Part shown: piece by piece, positions 1 through 8,038 of the stretch
How the letters are laid out: every line of letters starts with the position of its first letter
How positions within the stretch are numbered: the first letter of the stretch is position 1
Origin: Arthrobacter sp. StoSoilA2
GTDB lineage: Bacteria; Actinomycetota; Actinomycetes; Actinomycetales; Micrococcaceae
Length of the DNA stretch: 64,000 nucleotides
Reading direction: 5' to 3'
NCBI RefSeq assembly: GCF_019977195.1
Contig: NZ_AP024643.1
Coordinates: 1,860,001 to 1,924,000 of the forward strand
The notes under the pieces: generated by a model
Told to the model about the DNA's origin: nothing
The model's database searches: none
What the model saw: only the letters and a program-made list of their open reading frames with translations
Position numbers and translations under genes: made by a program

Positions 1-294
1 GTCGCGATCCTCGGAACCCGTAAGGGCGATGAGCACCGCGACCATATTCCCAAACCCCGCCGCAGGCTGTATGTCAGCTTCGGCGAACCCCTCACGGTGC
101 AGCGCCGGAAGGGCGAACCGGGGCGTGTTTCAATGGACAGGGCGGCTGCGGCAATCCGCGATGCACTGGCAGGACACGTCCAGGATGCAGTCAGGACTAC
201 AGGGCAGGGCCTTCCCCAGGAACCTCCGTCCGGACCATCCGCACCGCAGCACCGCCAAACAGAAGTAGCCGGGACGCCGGCAGACCACCATTAA
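1..294 (+). CDS. C-terminal part of a PlsC-type acyltransferase (5' end outside window)
   Basis: An open frame enters at base 1 and ends with TAA at 292-294; about 97 residues are visible. The first residues (VAILGTRKG) followed by [10 protein letters not shown] resemble the end of the PlsC/AGPAT fold, where a VPVAI-G-T strand is followed by a V-FGEPL strand. Such enzymes acylate lysophosphatidate or related lysolipids at the inner membrane. A hydrophilic, Pro/Gln-rich tail follows. The HX4D catalytic motif lies upstream, outside the window. The gene ends 10 bp before der, suggesting co-transcription; in related actinobacteria I recall cmk and an acyltransferase preceding der. Family assignment rests on a short fragment, so it is moderately sure. 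Confidence 0.72.
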   Translation, partial: VAILGTRKGDEHRDHIPKPRRRLYVSFGEPLTVQRRKGEPGRVSMDRAAAAIRDALAGHVQDAVRTTGQGLPQEPPSGPSAPQHRQTEVAGTPADHH

Positions 295-304
295 GGAACG
301 TGCA

Positions 305-1855
305 ATGAGCGATACGACTCAAAAATCCGGCCTCCACGGAGCCGGCGACGACGAATACACGCCCACCGGCACCGACCAGGTGGCTGAAAACCTGGCTGCC
401 CTGGACGATGAAGAGGCCGAACTCCGTGCAGCCACCCTCCGGGCGGGACTGGATGATTACGACCTCGACGAAGACGACGCCGCGCTGCTTAGCGGCGACT
501 ACGACGACGAAGGCGATGAAGGTCCCCTCAAGCTGGATCCCGTGCTTGCCATCATTGGCCGTCCGAACGTGGGCAAGTCCACCTTGGTCAACCGCATCCT
601 GGGGCGCCGCGAAGCTGTTGTCGAGGACACCCCGGGTGTTACCCGCGACCGCGTGATGTACTCCGCGCGTTGGAATGGCCGCAACTTCACGTTGGTAGAC
701 ACTGGCGGATGGGAGCACGACGCCAAGGGCATCCACGCCCGTGTTGCCGAGCAGGCCGAGATGGCTGTTGAGCTTGCCGACGCTGTCCTCTTCGTCGTGG
801 ACTCCGCCGTAGGCGCGACCGCCACGGATGAAGGCGTCATGAAGATGCTGCGCAAGAGCAAGAAGCCGGTCATCATGGTGGCCAACAAGGTGGATGACTT
901 TGCACAGGAAGCTGACTCCGCAGCATTGTGGGGCCTCGGTTTCGGCCAGCCCTACCCTGTGTCCGCCCTTCACGGCCGCGGCGTAGCGGACCTCCTGGAC
1001 CACGTCATGGACACCCTGCCCGAGTTCTCCCTGGTGGAGGGCGTGGAGCGTTCCGGTGGACCGCGCCGCATCGCCCTGATCGGCCGTCCGAACGTCGGAA
1101 AGTCCTCGCTGCTGAACAAGCTGGCCGGCTCTGAGCGCGTGGTCGTGGATCCACTGGCGGGCACTACGCGTGACCCCGTGGACGAGTTCATTGAACTTGG
1201 CGGCCGGACCTGGCGCTTCGTGGACACCGCAGGTATCCGCCGCCGCCAGCACATGGCGCAGGGCGCCGATTTCTACGCGTCACTGCGTACGCAGGCTGCG
1301 CTCGAAAAGGCGGAGGTCGCCGTCGTGCTCCTCGCCGTGGACGAGGTCCTCAGCGAACAGGACGTCCGTATCCTGCAGTTGGCCATTGAATCCGGCCGGG
1401 CCTTGGTACTCGCGTTCAACAAGTGGGACCTGCTGGACGACGAACGCCGCCGCTACCTTGAGCGTGAAATCGAGCAGGACCTGGCCCACGTTGAGTGGGC
1501 TCCGCGGGTCAACATTTCTGCGAAGACGGGTTGGCATAAGGACCGCCTGGTTCCTGCCTTGGATACCGCATTGGAAAGCTGGGACCGCCGTATCCCCACT
1601 GGCCGCCTGAATGCCTTCCTGGGTGAACTGGTTGCTGCCCACCCCCACCCGGTTCGCGGTGGCAAGCAACCGCGTATCCTCTTCGGCACCCAGGCCTCCA
1701 GCCGCCCGCCGAAATTCGTGCTGTTCACCACCGGCTTCCTGGATCCCGGATACCGCCGTTTCATCACGCGTCGCTTGCGCGAAACGTTCGGCTTCGAAGG
1801 CACGCCCATCGAGGTCAACATGCGCGTCCGCGAGAAGCGCGGCAAGAAACGCTAA
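305..1855 (+). CDS. der: Ribosome biogenesis GTPase Der (EngA)
   Basis: Der is an essential tandem-domain GTPase that assists assembly of the 50S subunit in the cytoplasm. Two G domains are evident: each has a P-loop GRPNVGKS (near residues 86 and 261) with DTGGWE or DTAGIR switch II motifs and N/DKxD motifs (ANKVD, FNKWD). A C-terminal KH-like domain follows, ending in [10 protein letters not shown]. At 516 residues it is longer than the usual 440-490. The extra length is an acidic N-terminal extension of about 75 residues rich in Asp and Glu before the first G domain. ATG is preceded by AAGGAA. It sits 10 bp after the acyltransferase fragment. Confidence 0.97.
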   Translation: MSDTTQKSGLHGAGDDEYTPTGTDQVAENLAALDDEEAELRAATLRAGLDDYDLDEDDAALLSGDYDDEGDEGPLKLDPVLAIIGRPNVGKSTLVNRILGRREAVVEDTPGVTRDRVMYSARWNGRNFTLVDTGGWEHDAKGIHARVAEQAEMAVELADAVLFVVDSAVGATATDEGVMKMLRKSKKPVIMVANKVDDFAQEADSAALWGLGFGQPYPVSALHGRGVADLLDHVMDTLPEFSLVEGVERSGGPRRIALIGRPNVGKSSLLNKLAGSERVVVDPLAGTTRDPVDEFIELGGRTWRFVDTAGIRRRQHMAQGADFYASLRTQAALEKAEVAVVLLAVDEVLSEQDVRILQLAIESGRALVLAFNKWDLLDDERRRYLEREIEQDLAHVEWAPRVNISAKTGWHKDRLVPALDTALESWDRRIPTGRLNAFLGELVAAHPHPVRGGKQPRILFGTQASSRPPKFVLFTTGFLDPGYRRFITRRLRETFGFEGTPIEVNMRVREKRGKKR

Positions 1856-1865
1856 ATGAGACGGG

Positions 1866-1891
1866 CATCACAGCCGAGTTTGGCTGTGATG
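1866..1891 (+). terminator. Perfect 10-bp hairpin after der
   Basis: CATCACAGCC and GGCTGTGATG form a perfect 10-bp stem around a 6-nt loop, 10 bp after the der stop. No T-run follows, so it could be a weak terminator or an mRNA 3'-end stabiliser. Confidence 0.5.
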
Positions 1892-1996
1892 GCGTTGGCA
1901 CCCTCCAACTTCGTGTAAGCTTTTGGAGGTGGTTCGGCCGGACTGCTTAGGTGGGACTCTTCGGAGGAAAACCTGGGCGGAGAACGGTGGAACCAG

Positions 1997-2073
<77 letters not shown>

Positions 2074-2074
2074 T

Positions 2075-2114
2075 AAAGGCCGGAACCACGCGGAAACGCG
2101 GGGTTCCGGCCTTT
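2075..2114 (+). terminator. Rho-independent terminator after tRNA-Pro
   Basis: AAAGGCCGGAACC (2075-2087) pairs with GGTTCCGGCCTTT (2102-2114). The stem ends in a short T-run and starts 1 bp after the tRNA CCA end. Confidence 0.85.
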
Positions 2115-2147
2115 GGTCGTTAACGAGTTGGTGGCCTCGGTTCAGGG

Positions 2148-2190
2148 TGTAGGCAGCAAGGCAAGTCAGGGCTGTAGGCAGCAAGGCAAG
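2148..2190. repeat. Near-tandem 18-bp direct repeat
   Basis: TGTAGGCAGCAAGGCAAG occurs at 2148-2165 and again at 2173-2190, a 25-bp period; the flanking TCAGGG is also repeated. It looks like a local duplication in the spacer between the tRNA terminator and the marR terminator. No function is apparent. Confidence 0.75.
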
Positions 2191-2192
2191 GC

Positions 2193-2237
2193 CTTGTTCG
2201 CTGAACTCGACGTTGTAGGGGGCGTTCAGCGAACAAG
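2193..2237 (-). terminator. Inverted repeat at the 3' end of the MarR gene
   Basis: CTTGTTCGCTGAAC (2193-2206) and GTTCAGCGAACAAG (2224-2237) form a perfect 14-bp stem with a 17-nt loop. It lies 19 bp beyond the stop of the MarR gene on the minus strand. There is no clear T-run; a terminator is the likeliest role. Confidence 0.6.
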
Positions 2238-2255
2238 GACGGACTTTGTGCCTGC

Positions 2256-2702
2256 CTAGGCCTTCTGCAGCGCTCCGAGCGCGCGTACCAGAGGTTCGAG
2301 TTCCGGAACCTGCTCAGCGGCCTCCAACGCCGACGCCAGGGTCTCATCGTGCACGGGCTTTGCTGCCTCAAGCAGCTTTTGGCCCGCCACCGTGAGTTCG
2401 GTGTAGATCCCGCGGCGGTCATCGGCGCAGAGGATCCGCGTCAGCAGCCCCCGGTCCTCGAGGCGGTTAACCAGGCGCGTCGTGGCGCTGCTGGAAAGGG
2501 CCGTGGCGCGGGCAAGCTGCTGCATCCGCATGTGCCATCCGTCCTGGCGGCTCAGGGCGTCAAGAACCGTGTATTCCACTACCGACAGCTCGGTGGAAGC
2601 CTGGAGTGCTTTTTCGAGTTCCGCCTCGATGCTTCCGTGCAGGGCGGCGAGGGTGCGCCAACCCTGTGCCCGTACTTCTACGGCGTCATCCTTGATGCCC
2701 AT
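2256..2702 (-). CDS. MarR-family transcriptional regulator
   Basis: This 148-residue protein has the MarR length and layout. An N-terminal helix is followed by a winged helix-turn-helix with the recognition region SSSATTRLVNRLEDRGLL and the wing DDRRGIYTELT, the family's characteristic DxRG wing. C-terminal helices for dimerisation follow. MarR proteins usually repress a neighbouring gene until a ligand binds. The gene is divergent from an MFS exporter, with repeated GCAACT half-sites between them, so it very likely controls that exporter and itself. The ligand cannot be told from sequence. ATG start with AGGAG about 11 nt upstream. Confidence 0.9.
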   Translation of the reverse strand: MGIKDDAVEVRAQGWRTLAALHGSIEAELEKALQASTELSVVEYTVLDALSRQDGWHMRMQQLARATALSSSATTRLVNRLEDRGLLTRILCADDRRGIYTELTVAGQKLLEAAKPVHDETLASALEAAEQVPELEPLVRALGALQKA

Positions 2703-2752
2703 GCCTGTTGTGCTCCTGCCTTGGTTTGCGTATCAGCGCAGTCGCCGAAAGT

Positions 2753-2808
2753 AGTTGCTTGCGCAATTATCTAGCGTGTGCAACTATATATACAGCGTCT
2801 GCAACTAT
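2753..2808. promoter_or_regulatory. Putative operator region between the MarR gene and the MFS gene
   Basis: Three copies of one half-site lie in the divergent spacer: AGTTGC (2753-2758), and its complement GCAACT at 2780-2785 and 2801-2806. The last two sit in TGCAACTAT repeats exactly 21 bp apart. A palindromic TTGCGCAA is at 2759-2766 and an AT-rich TATATA, a candidate -10 for the exporter, at 2785-2790. Assignment to MarR is inferred from position. Confidence 0.5.
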
Positions 2809-2876
2809 TATTCTACGGGTTCCCGAAGGCGCACATCCACTTTGCTTTCAGGAGCCACCCACTTAAGGAGTTCCAC

Positions 2877-4085
2877 ATGCCCGCAGGGTTGATAGCCCTT
2901 GCCCTTGGCGGATTTGGCATCGGACTAACCGAATTCGTCATCATGGGCCTTTTGCCGGAAGTAGCGGCAGATTTCCAGGTGAGCGAAGCCTCGGCAGGCT
3001 GGTTCATTTCCGGCTATGCACTTAGCGTCACGGTCGGCGCCCTCCTGGTTACCGCCGCCGTTACCAGGCTTCCGCGAAAGCCGGTCCTTGTCGGATTGCT
3101 TGTTCTGTTCATCGCCGGCAACTTCCTCTCCGCAATCGCGGACTCGTACATGGCCATGCTTGTGGGCCGGATCATTGCGGCGTTGTGCCATGGTGCGTTC
3201 TTCGGAATCGGCTCGGTGGTGGCAGCCAGCCTGGTCCCTGCGCACAAAAAGGCCGGTGCCATTGCCATCATGTTCACTGGGCTTACAGCTGCCAACGTCC
3301 TTGGTGTTCCTTTCGGTACTCTCCTCGGCCAGAACCTGGGCTGGCGTTCAACGTTCTGGGCCATCACCGGTATCGGCGTGATGGCACTGCTTGGCATCGC
3401 GTTGATGGTCCCGAAGGGGAGTACGCAGCCGGCCAAGGGTCTCCGCAGCGAACTGGGTGCGTTCACATCCGGCCAGGTTTGGCTTTCCATCCTGGTGACG
3501 ATTTTGGGTTTTGGTGGCATGTTCGGTGCTTTCACGTACATTGCCTTCACGCTTACCGAAATCTCCGGGTTTGAACCGGGCGCCGTCCCATGGTTGCTGG
3601 TGCTGTTCGGCGGCGGACTGTTCGTCGGCAACTTCCTGGGCGGGAAGGCGGCCGACAAAAACCTGGACGGATCGCTCGTCAAGATCCTCGCCGGCTTGGT
3701 GCTGGTCCTGGGCTTCTTTGCCCTGACCGCGGCCAGCAGCATCGCAACTTTGTTCTCACTGGCACTGATGGGCGGCTTCGGTTTCGCTACTGTCCCGGGT
3801 CTGCAGATGCGCGTGATGCACTATGCATCCTCCGCGCCCACGCTGGCATCCGGTGCCAACATTGGCGCCTTCAATCTGGGTAATGCTCTGGGCGCCTGGC
3901 TCGGAGGGGTTACCATTTCGGCCGGCTTGGGCTACACCTCGCCCATCTGGGCAGGGGCCGCGATTACTTTGGCCGCGTTGCTGGTCATGCTGGCTGCCGC
4001 TGCAGCAGCCAAGCGCAAGGAAGATTCGGCAGCAACGGCCAGGCCCGACGTCGAACGCGAACCCCAAGGGGCGGCCGTCTCCTGA
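2877..4085 (+). CDS. MFS transporter, DHA1-type drug or metabolite exporter
   Basis: The product is a 402-residue inner-membrane protein made almost wholly of hydrophobic segments, consistent with 12 transmembrane helices. It begins IALALGGFGIGLTEFVIMG and contains the early helix motif FGIGSVVAASLVP, as in AraJ/CmlR-like members of the DHA1 group, which export drugs, sugars or arabinose-like compounds using the proton gradient. The ATG at 2877 is chosen because AAGGAG lies about 10 nt upstream; an in-frame GTG at 2778 would add a polar stretch inside the operator. The tail is hydrophilic. It is divergent from a MarR gene that probably represses it. The substrate is unknown. Confidence 0.92.
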   Translation: MPAGLIALALGGFGIGLTEFVIMGLLPEVAADFQVSEASAGWFISGYALSVTVGALLVTAAVTRLPRKPVLVGLLVLFIAGNFLSAIADSYMAMLVGRIIAALCHGAFFGIGSVVAASLVPAHKKAGAIAIMFTGLTAANVLGVPFGTLLGQNLGWRSTFWAITGIGVMALLGIALMVPKGSTQPAKGLRSELGAFTSGQVWLSILVTILGFGGMFGAFTYIAFTLTEISGFEPGAVPWLLVLFGGGLFVGNFLGGKAADKNLDGSLVKILAGLVLVLGFFALTAASSIATLFSLALMGGFGFATVPGLQMRVMHYASSAPTLASGANIGAFNLGNALGAWLGGVTISAGLGYTSPIWAGAAITLAALLVMLAAAAAAKRKEDSAATARPDVEREPQGAAVS

Positions 4086-4113
4086 CGTCTCCTGACGTCC
4101 GACCGGGAAAGTG

Positions 4114-4156
4114 AGAGCCCGCGTGGAACGGTTCAACCGTTCCAGGCGGGCTCTTC
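4114..4156. terminator. Long hairpin between convergent genes
   Basis: GAGAGCCCGC-TGGAACGGTT pairs with AACCGTTCCA-GGCGGGCTCTTC, an almost continuous stem of about 18 bp with a tiny loop. It lies between the MFS gene and a minus-strand gene and could end transcription from both sides. Confidence 0.75.
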
Positions 4157-4173
4157 AGCGTCCCAGGGGTCGC

Positions 4174-4755
4174 TTAGGGCTTGGGCGTACTTTCGCGGGC
4201 TGCCTGCTCTGCTCTCTTAGCAGCCCTGGTTCGTTCGCTCTCTGCCTGCTTCAACACCTTCATCTGCTTGCCCCGCCTGCGCCACAGGGCCCAAAGAACT
4301 GTAACCACCACAAAAACCACTGCAGCCGCTACGGCCGAGATCGCGGTCCAGGTGGTGAAGAATCCGGCATCCACGCTCAAAGTGCGCTGGCCGGCGTGCG
4401 CGGACTCGGTGGAACCGAACACAATGCCTGCCGTAAGCAGGTTGGGCGTGGCAATGGCGACGGCCGCCAGCACGATGGCGATCTTCCAAGGCCAAGAGAC
4501 AGCCTTATGGGTTGCCTGCCATGCCACCGCGAGGGGAATGAACGTAAAGACGAAGCCGTAGAACATGCCCACCAGCACGCTCGCGCCGAGGTCCCGTCGG
4601 ATCTGCCCCGCCACGACGTCGGACCACCAACGCGGCAGGATGGCCCCAAGGATAAAGTAGGCTGCCACAGCGACAAGCAATGCCACCAGGATCAGAATAA
4701 TTTTGACGCCCCAATTGCGTTTTTTCCGAGCCGGTACTTGTGCTTGTTCAGTCAT
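4174..4755 (-). CDS. Small integral membrane protein of unknown function
   Basis: The 193-residue protein starts with a short basic segment (ARKKRNWG) and has four strongly hydrophobic stretches: IILILVALLVAVAAYFIL, a pair around residues 60-110, and one near 140-160 ending in WALWRRRGKQ. The cytoplasmic tail is highly charged and may form a helix (ESERTRAAKRAEQAAR). No enzymatic motif is recognised, and a permease annotation would be a guess. The minus strand reads CATGAT six bases before the ATG, a possible -10 for a leaderless transcript. It is divergent from gcvH and convergent with the MFS gene. Confidence 0.75.
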   Translation of the reverse strand: MTEQAQVPARKKRNWGVKIILILVALLVAVAAYFILGAILPRWWSDVVAGQIRRDLGASVLVGMFYGFVFTFIPLAVAWQATHKAVSWPWKIAIVLAAVAIATPNLLTAGIVFGSTESAHAGQRTLSVDAGFFTTWTAISAVAAAVVFVVVTVLWALWRRRGKQMKVLKQAESERTRAAKRAEQAARESTPKP

Positions 4756-4801
4756 GGGTCAATCATGGCAGAGACCTCATCAGGCACAGGGGAATTGTGC
4801 C

Positions 4802-4807
4802 TATACT
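4802..4807 (+). promoter_or_regulatory. Candidate -10 element for gcvH
   Basis: TATACT lies 65 bp before the gcvH start, in the gap after the divergent membrane protein gene. It matches the TANNNT rule of actinobacterial SigA promoters. No good -35 is seen. Confidence 0.4.
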
Positions 4808-4872
4808 TTCAGCGGTGGCCGGATGCCCGGGCCGCCGTCGAGATCCGTAAATGTCCCGATGAAAGGCGACCC

Positions 4873-5259
4873 ATGAGCAATATTCCAGCCGATCTTTCCT
4901 ACACTGCAGAGCACGAGTGGGTTTCCGCTCCTGACGCCGATGGCGTGGTGCGGATTGGTATCACCGACTTCGCACAGGACGCCCTGGGTGACGTTGTCTA
5001 CGCCCAGATGCCGGAACCCGGAACCAAGATCACCGGGAATGAAGTTGTTGGCGAGGTTGAATCCACCAAGAGCGTCAGTGATATCTATGCTCCCGTTAGT
5101 GGTGAAGTCATTAACCGGAATGACTCTTTGGACCAGGATCCGGCACTGATCAACTCTGATCCTTACGGCGACGGTTGGCTTTTTGAAGTAAAGCTGGCAG
5201 AAGCGGATGCAGTGGATTCCCTGCTCAGTGCATCGGAGTACGAACAGCAGGTAGGCTAA
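4873..5259 (+). CDS. gcvH: Glycine cleavage system H protein
   Basis: GcvH is the lipoyl carrier that shuttles the aminomethyl group between the P, T and L proteins of the glycine cleavage system. The 128-residue product is of normal length and carries the lipoylation site EVESTKSVSDIYAP, with the modified lysine at about residue 66. The N-terminal TAEHEW and C-terminal GDGWLFEV motifs are typical. ATG at 4873 is chosen because homology begins there, although the frame is open far upstream. No gcvT or gcvP is in the window and no glycine riboswitch is seen. It is followed by garA, as I recall for mycobacteria. Confidence 0.97.
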   Translation: MSNIPADLSYTAEHEWVSAPDADGVVRIGITDFAQDALGDVVYAQMPEPGTKITGNEVVGEVESTKSVSDIYAPVSGEVINRNDSLDQDPALINSDPYGDGWLFEVKLAEADAVDSLLSASEYEQQVG

Positions 5260-5265
5260 AGTTAT

Positions 5266-5317
5266 CTGGCCCGCCCGGCTGCGTTCTTTTAGCCAAGGAC
5301 GCGGGAAGGCGGGCCAG
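5266..5317 (+). terminator. Hairpin between gcvH and garA
   Basis: CTGGCCCGCC (5266-5275) pairs with GGCGGGCCAG (5308-5317), and the interior GCGTTCTT/AAGGACGC can extend the structure. No T-run follows, so read-through into garA is possible. Confidence 0.55.
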
Positions 5318-5397
5318 CAACCGATTTGCCCGGCGGTACCGGGAGGCGGAAGTGGCTGGCGGGGTTTGGAACTGCCGGCGGATGAGGAGGAAATTCC

Positions 5398-5874
5398 ATG
5401 GTTGGCGGAGAACAGAATCAAGCCAATGTCGGAAAGGGCGCGGAAGAGCAACCCACGTCGGAGACCACCTCGATCAGCATTACGCCAACGTGGGACGAGC
5501 CCAGGGTTGCACCCAGGCTTGCACCGGAAGAGCGCGCGTCCGTTGAAGCCCTTCCGCCGGACTCTGCCTTGCTCATCGCACACAGCGGACCAAACGCAGG
5601 AGCCCGCTTCCTTCTGGACGCCGATACCACTACTGCGGGCAGGCACCCCGACGCGGACATCTTCCTGGATGACGTCACGGTGTCCCGTAAGCATGTGGAA
5701 TTCCACAGGACCCCAACGGGCTTCGAACTCGTGGATATGGGCAGCCTCAACGGAACCTACGTGAACCACGACCGCGTGGATCGGGTGCAGTTGAAGAGCG
5801 GCAATGAGGTCCAGATCGGCAAGTTCCGGCTGACTTACTACTTGAGCCCTGGCCGCCCGGCGGGCCAAGTCTGA
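5398..5874 (+). CDS. garA: FHA-domain regulator GarA/OdhI
   Basis: GarA/OdhI is a small FHA protein that, in mycobacteria and corynebacteria, binds and inhibits 2-oxoglutarate dehydrogenase and adjusts glutamate metabolism; phosphorylation by PknG or PknB switches it off. The 158-residue product has the diagnostic phosphorylation motif ETTS (Thr23 and Thr24), then an FHA domain with GRHPDADIFLDD, VSRKHVEF and GSLNGTYVN. That is the full set of phosphothreonine-binding residues (Arg, Ser, His, Asn). GAGGAGG 7 nt before ATG is an excellent ribosome-binding site. It is followed by ftsR with a 17-bp gap, as in corynebacteria. Confidence 0.95.
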   Translation: MVGGEQNQANVGKGAEEQPTSETTSISITPTWDEPRVAPRLAPEERASVEALPPDSALLIAHSGPNAGARFLLDADTTTAGRHPDADIFLDDVTVSRKHVEFHRTPTGFELVDMGSLNGTYVNHDRVDRVQLKSGNEVQIGKFRLTYYLSPGRPAGQV

Positions 5875-5891
5875 CCCCGGGGTACCTGCCT

Positions 5892-6614
5892 GTGGCAATG
5901 GCCCAGCCGGAACGTCGCGGACCGCAGGTCCTGAACATCGGGGAAGTCCTGGCTCAATTGAGCGACGACTTTCCTGGCATGACCGCGTCCAAAATCCGCT
6001 TTCTTGAGGAAAAGGGCCTCATTAACCCCAAGCGGACCCCTGCCGGGTACAGGCAGTACACGGACAGCGACGTTGAGCGCCTCCGTTTTGTTCTTGCCCT
6101 TCAGCGGGACCAATACTTACCACTGAAAGTGATTAAGGATTACCTGGACGCGATTGACCGCGGGGAGCGGCCTGAGAACCTGCCTCCGGGCGTCACGGTG
6201 TCTCCCCGGGTGGTTTCCGCGGAGATGGCTGCGGAAATCCAAGGCCGGGCGCGCGCCCTCAGCGAGGAGCAGCTCCGGGCCGAATCGGGTGCCAGTGTGC
6301 CCTTGCTGGAGTCGCTCCTGAGCTTCGGGCTTATCAGCCACGTTGGCGGCAAGTTCGATGAGCACGCCCTCCAGGTTGCGCGTGCTTGCGTTCAGTTGGA
6401 GGGTCACGGCTTGGAACCCCGCCATCTCCGGCCGTTCCAGGCCGCAGCCGAGCGTGAGTTCGGACTGGTGGAAAGAGCGGTTGCGCCCCTGACGTCCAGG
6501 CGCGACGCAGCCTCCCAAGCACGGGCTGCCGAGGCGGCGCGTGAAATCAGCGAACTGTGCCTTACGCTGCACAGGGCGCTCGTCCACGACCGTATCTCCC
6601 GGATGGACACCTGA
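5892..6614 (+). CDS. ftsR: MerR-type regulator FtsR
   Basis: The 240-residue product has a MerR winged helix (LNIGEVLAQL, TASKIRFLEEKGLI, RTPAGYRQYTDSDVERL) and a long C-terminal helical region lacking metal-binding cysteines. It matches the actinobacterial FtsR group by sequence layout and position directly after garA/odhI. In Corynebacterium glutamicum FtsR has been reported to activate ftsZ. The start could be GTG 5892 or ATG 5898. Its stop overlaps the next ATG by 1 nt, so the DUF151 gene is translationally coupled. A candidate binding motif is shared by the region at 7126 and the ftsZ promoter. Confidence 0.9.
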   Translation: MAMAQPERRGPQVLNIGEVLAQLSDDFPGMTASKIRFLEEKGLINPKRTPAGYRQYTDSDVERLRFVLALQRDQYLPLKVIKDYLDAIDRGERPENLPPGVTVSPRVVSAEMAAEIQGRARALSEEQLRAESGASVPLLESLLSFGLISHVGGKFDEHALQVARACVQLEGHGLEPRHLRPFQAAAEREFGLVERAVAPLTSRRDAASQARAAEAAREISELCLTLHRALVHDRISRMDT

Positions 6615-7117
6615 TGATCGAAGTTGAAATTGTCGGCGTCCGGATCGAACTGCCGTCCAACCAACCCTTGGTCCTCCTTCGCGAAATCAAGGGGGAGCGG
6701 CATGTACCCATCTGGATTGGAACACCCGAAGCCAGCGCCATCGCCCTGGCCCAGCAAGGTGTTGTCCCACCGCGACCCATGACCCACGATCTCCTGATTG
6801 ACGTCGTGGAGGCCCTGGGGCATTCGATCATCAGCGTTAACATCGTGGCGGTTGAGGACAACATCTTCTATGGGCAGCTGCAATTCGACGATGGCACGGT
6901 TGTCAGTTCGCGCGCTTCTGATGCGTTGGCGCTTGCGTTGCGGGCCAAGTGCCGCATTTGGTGCGCGGATGCAGTGATGGAGGAAGCCGGTGTCCGGATC
7001 ACTGAGCATGATGAAGGCGAAGATTCAGAGCCGGATCCCAGCGTGGACGAAGAACGCGAAATGCGGCGTTTCCGCGAGTTCCTGGACGACGTCGAACCTG
7101 AGGATTTCGAAGGCTGA
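6614..7117 (+). CDS. Bifunctional nuclease-family (DUF151) protein
   Basis: The 167-residue protein begins MIEVEIVGVRIELPSNQP and contains the BFN/DUF151 core: LREIKGERHVPIWIG, EASAIALAQQG, DLLIDVVEALG, and the conserved SRASDALALALR. An acidic C-terminal tail follows (DEGEDSEPDPSVDEE). A family member from plants or Thermotoga was described as a nuclease, but the bacterial role is poorly defined. The ATG overlaps the ftsR stop (TGATGA arrangement), so the two are probably made together. In Mycobacterium the homologue Rv1829 sits between the two MerR genes in the same way. Confidence 0.9.
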   Translation: MIEVEIVGVRIELPSNQPLVLLREIKGERHVPIWIGTPEASAIALAQQGVVPPRPMTHDLLIDVVEALGHSIISVNIVAVEDNIFYGQLQFDDGTVVSSRASDALALALRAKCRIWCADAVMEEAGVRITEHDEGEDSEPDPSVDEEREMRRFREFLDDVEPEDFEG

Positions 7118-7118
7118 A

Positions 7119-7151
7119 TCACCCTAAGCCTAAAGTTGAGGGTGAAACTTT
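7119..7151 (+). promoter_or_regulatory. Inverted repeats upstream of the second MerR gene
   Basis: TCACCCT (7119-7125) faces AGGGTGA (7139-7145), and AAAGTT (7132-7137) faces AACTTT (7146-7151). The stretch 7126-7144 matches 14 of 19 bases of a dyad in the ftsZ promoter, read on the opposite strand. It is a candidate MerR/FtsR operator, 210 bp before the next start; a terminator role for the DUF151 gene is less likely because there is no T-run. Confidence 0.5.
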
Positions 7152-7353
7152 CGACACGACCGGATTTTGCGTCCGGGGTCTTTGACCTAGGGCCCTCCCG
7201 GGCCTAACGTCGAAGGTATCAAGTTCCCGTTGCATACACTGCCCGCGCAAGTCACACTGGAAGGTGCGGCTTGTGGGAATTACACGGCTGAATTTCGGCG
7301 TTGTGATCAGTGGTACGCACCGTCCCCAAGGGAACTGAGAACAAGGAGGTCAC

Positions 7354-7947
7354 GTGAGTCCGAAAGGCGAAGCAGGCGAGCTGAAGCAGGCCTCGACCGG
7401 CATTGCTGCGCCCGCATCCGGCGCCCAAGGTTTGCTCTTCACAGAGGACCTTCCAGTGCTGGACGAGGACGCGGGCTACCGCGGGCCGACTGCCTGCAAG
7501 GCTGCAGGTATCACGTACCGTCAGCTGGACTATTGGGCACGCACGGGCTTGGTCGAGCCGGCCGTCCGTGGTGCTGCGGGTTCGGGCTCGCAACGTCTCT
7601 ATGGATTCCGCGACATCCTGGTGCTCAAGGTGGTCAAGCGCCTGCTTGATACCGGCGTTTCCCTCCAGCAGATCCGCACCGCGGTTGAGCATCTTCGCGA
7701 GCGTGGCGTTGAAGACCTTGCGCAGATTACGCTGATGAGCGATGGCGCCAGCGTTTATGAATGTACCTCTGCCGACGAAGTGATTGACCTCGTGCAAGGC
7801 GGACAGGGTGTCTTTGGCATAGCGGTCGGACGTGTATGGCGGGAAGTCGAGGGAAGCCTTGCCGCGCTTCCGAGCGAGCATGCCGCCGAGCAGTCCTTTC
7901 CGGACGACGAATTGAGCAAGCGGCGCGTTGCACGCCGCATCGGCTAA
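7354..7947 (+). CDS. Second MerR-type regulator (Rv1830/ResR-like)
   Basis: The 197-residue protein has an N-terminal tail of about 40 residues, then a MerR helix-turn-helix: GPTACKAAGITYRQLDYWARTGLVEPA, RLYGFRDILVLKVVKRLLDTGVSLQQIRTAV. The C-terminal part resembles its mycobacterial counterpart, which has been linked to growth and division control. No sensor cysteines are present. The start is GTG with AAGGAGG 4 nt upstream. A separate 236-bp leader with inverted repeats suggests it has its own regulated promoter. The order garA, MerR, DUF151, MerR is conserved in actinobacteria. Confidence 0.9.
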   Translation: MSPKGEAGELKQASTGIAAPASGAQGLLFTEDLPVLDEDAGYRGPTACKAAGITYRQLDYWARTGLVEPAVRGAAGSGSQRLYGFRDILVLKVVKRLLDTGVSLQQIRTAVEHLRERGVEDLAQITLMSDGASVYECTSADEVIDLVQGGQGVFGIAVGRVWREVEGSLAALPSEHAAEQSFPDDELSKRRVARRIG

Positions 7948-7971
7948 GAACGCCCCCACTGGATCTCTCAG

Positions 7972-8018
7972 CAACGGAAGAAGCCGCCCCTGGATACAGG
8001 GTGCGGCTTCTTCCGTTG
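7972..8018. terminator. Bidirectional terminator
   Basis: CAACGGAAGAAGCCGC (7972-7987) and GCGGCTTCTTCCGTTG (8003-8018) form a perfect 16-bp stem. The 15-nt loop can itself pair (CCCTG/CAGGG). It separates the MerR gene from the convergent ParA-like gene. Confidence 0.9.
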
Positions 8019-8038
8019 TATGGCTGTTGAGTTGAGGG

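Noticed and set aside
2290..2310. A GGTTCGAGTTCC stretch resembling a tRNA T arm
   Set aside because: It lies inside the MarR coding sequence, and no acceptor or anticodon arms can be built around it.
4111..4872. A 254-codon in-frame extension upstream of gcvH
   Set aside because: It runs antisense through the membrane protein gene and has no H-protein homology. The real start at 4873 gives the standard length.
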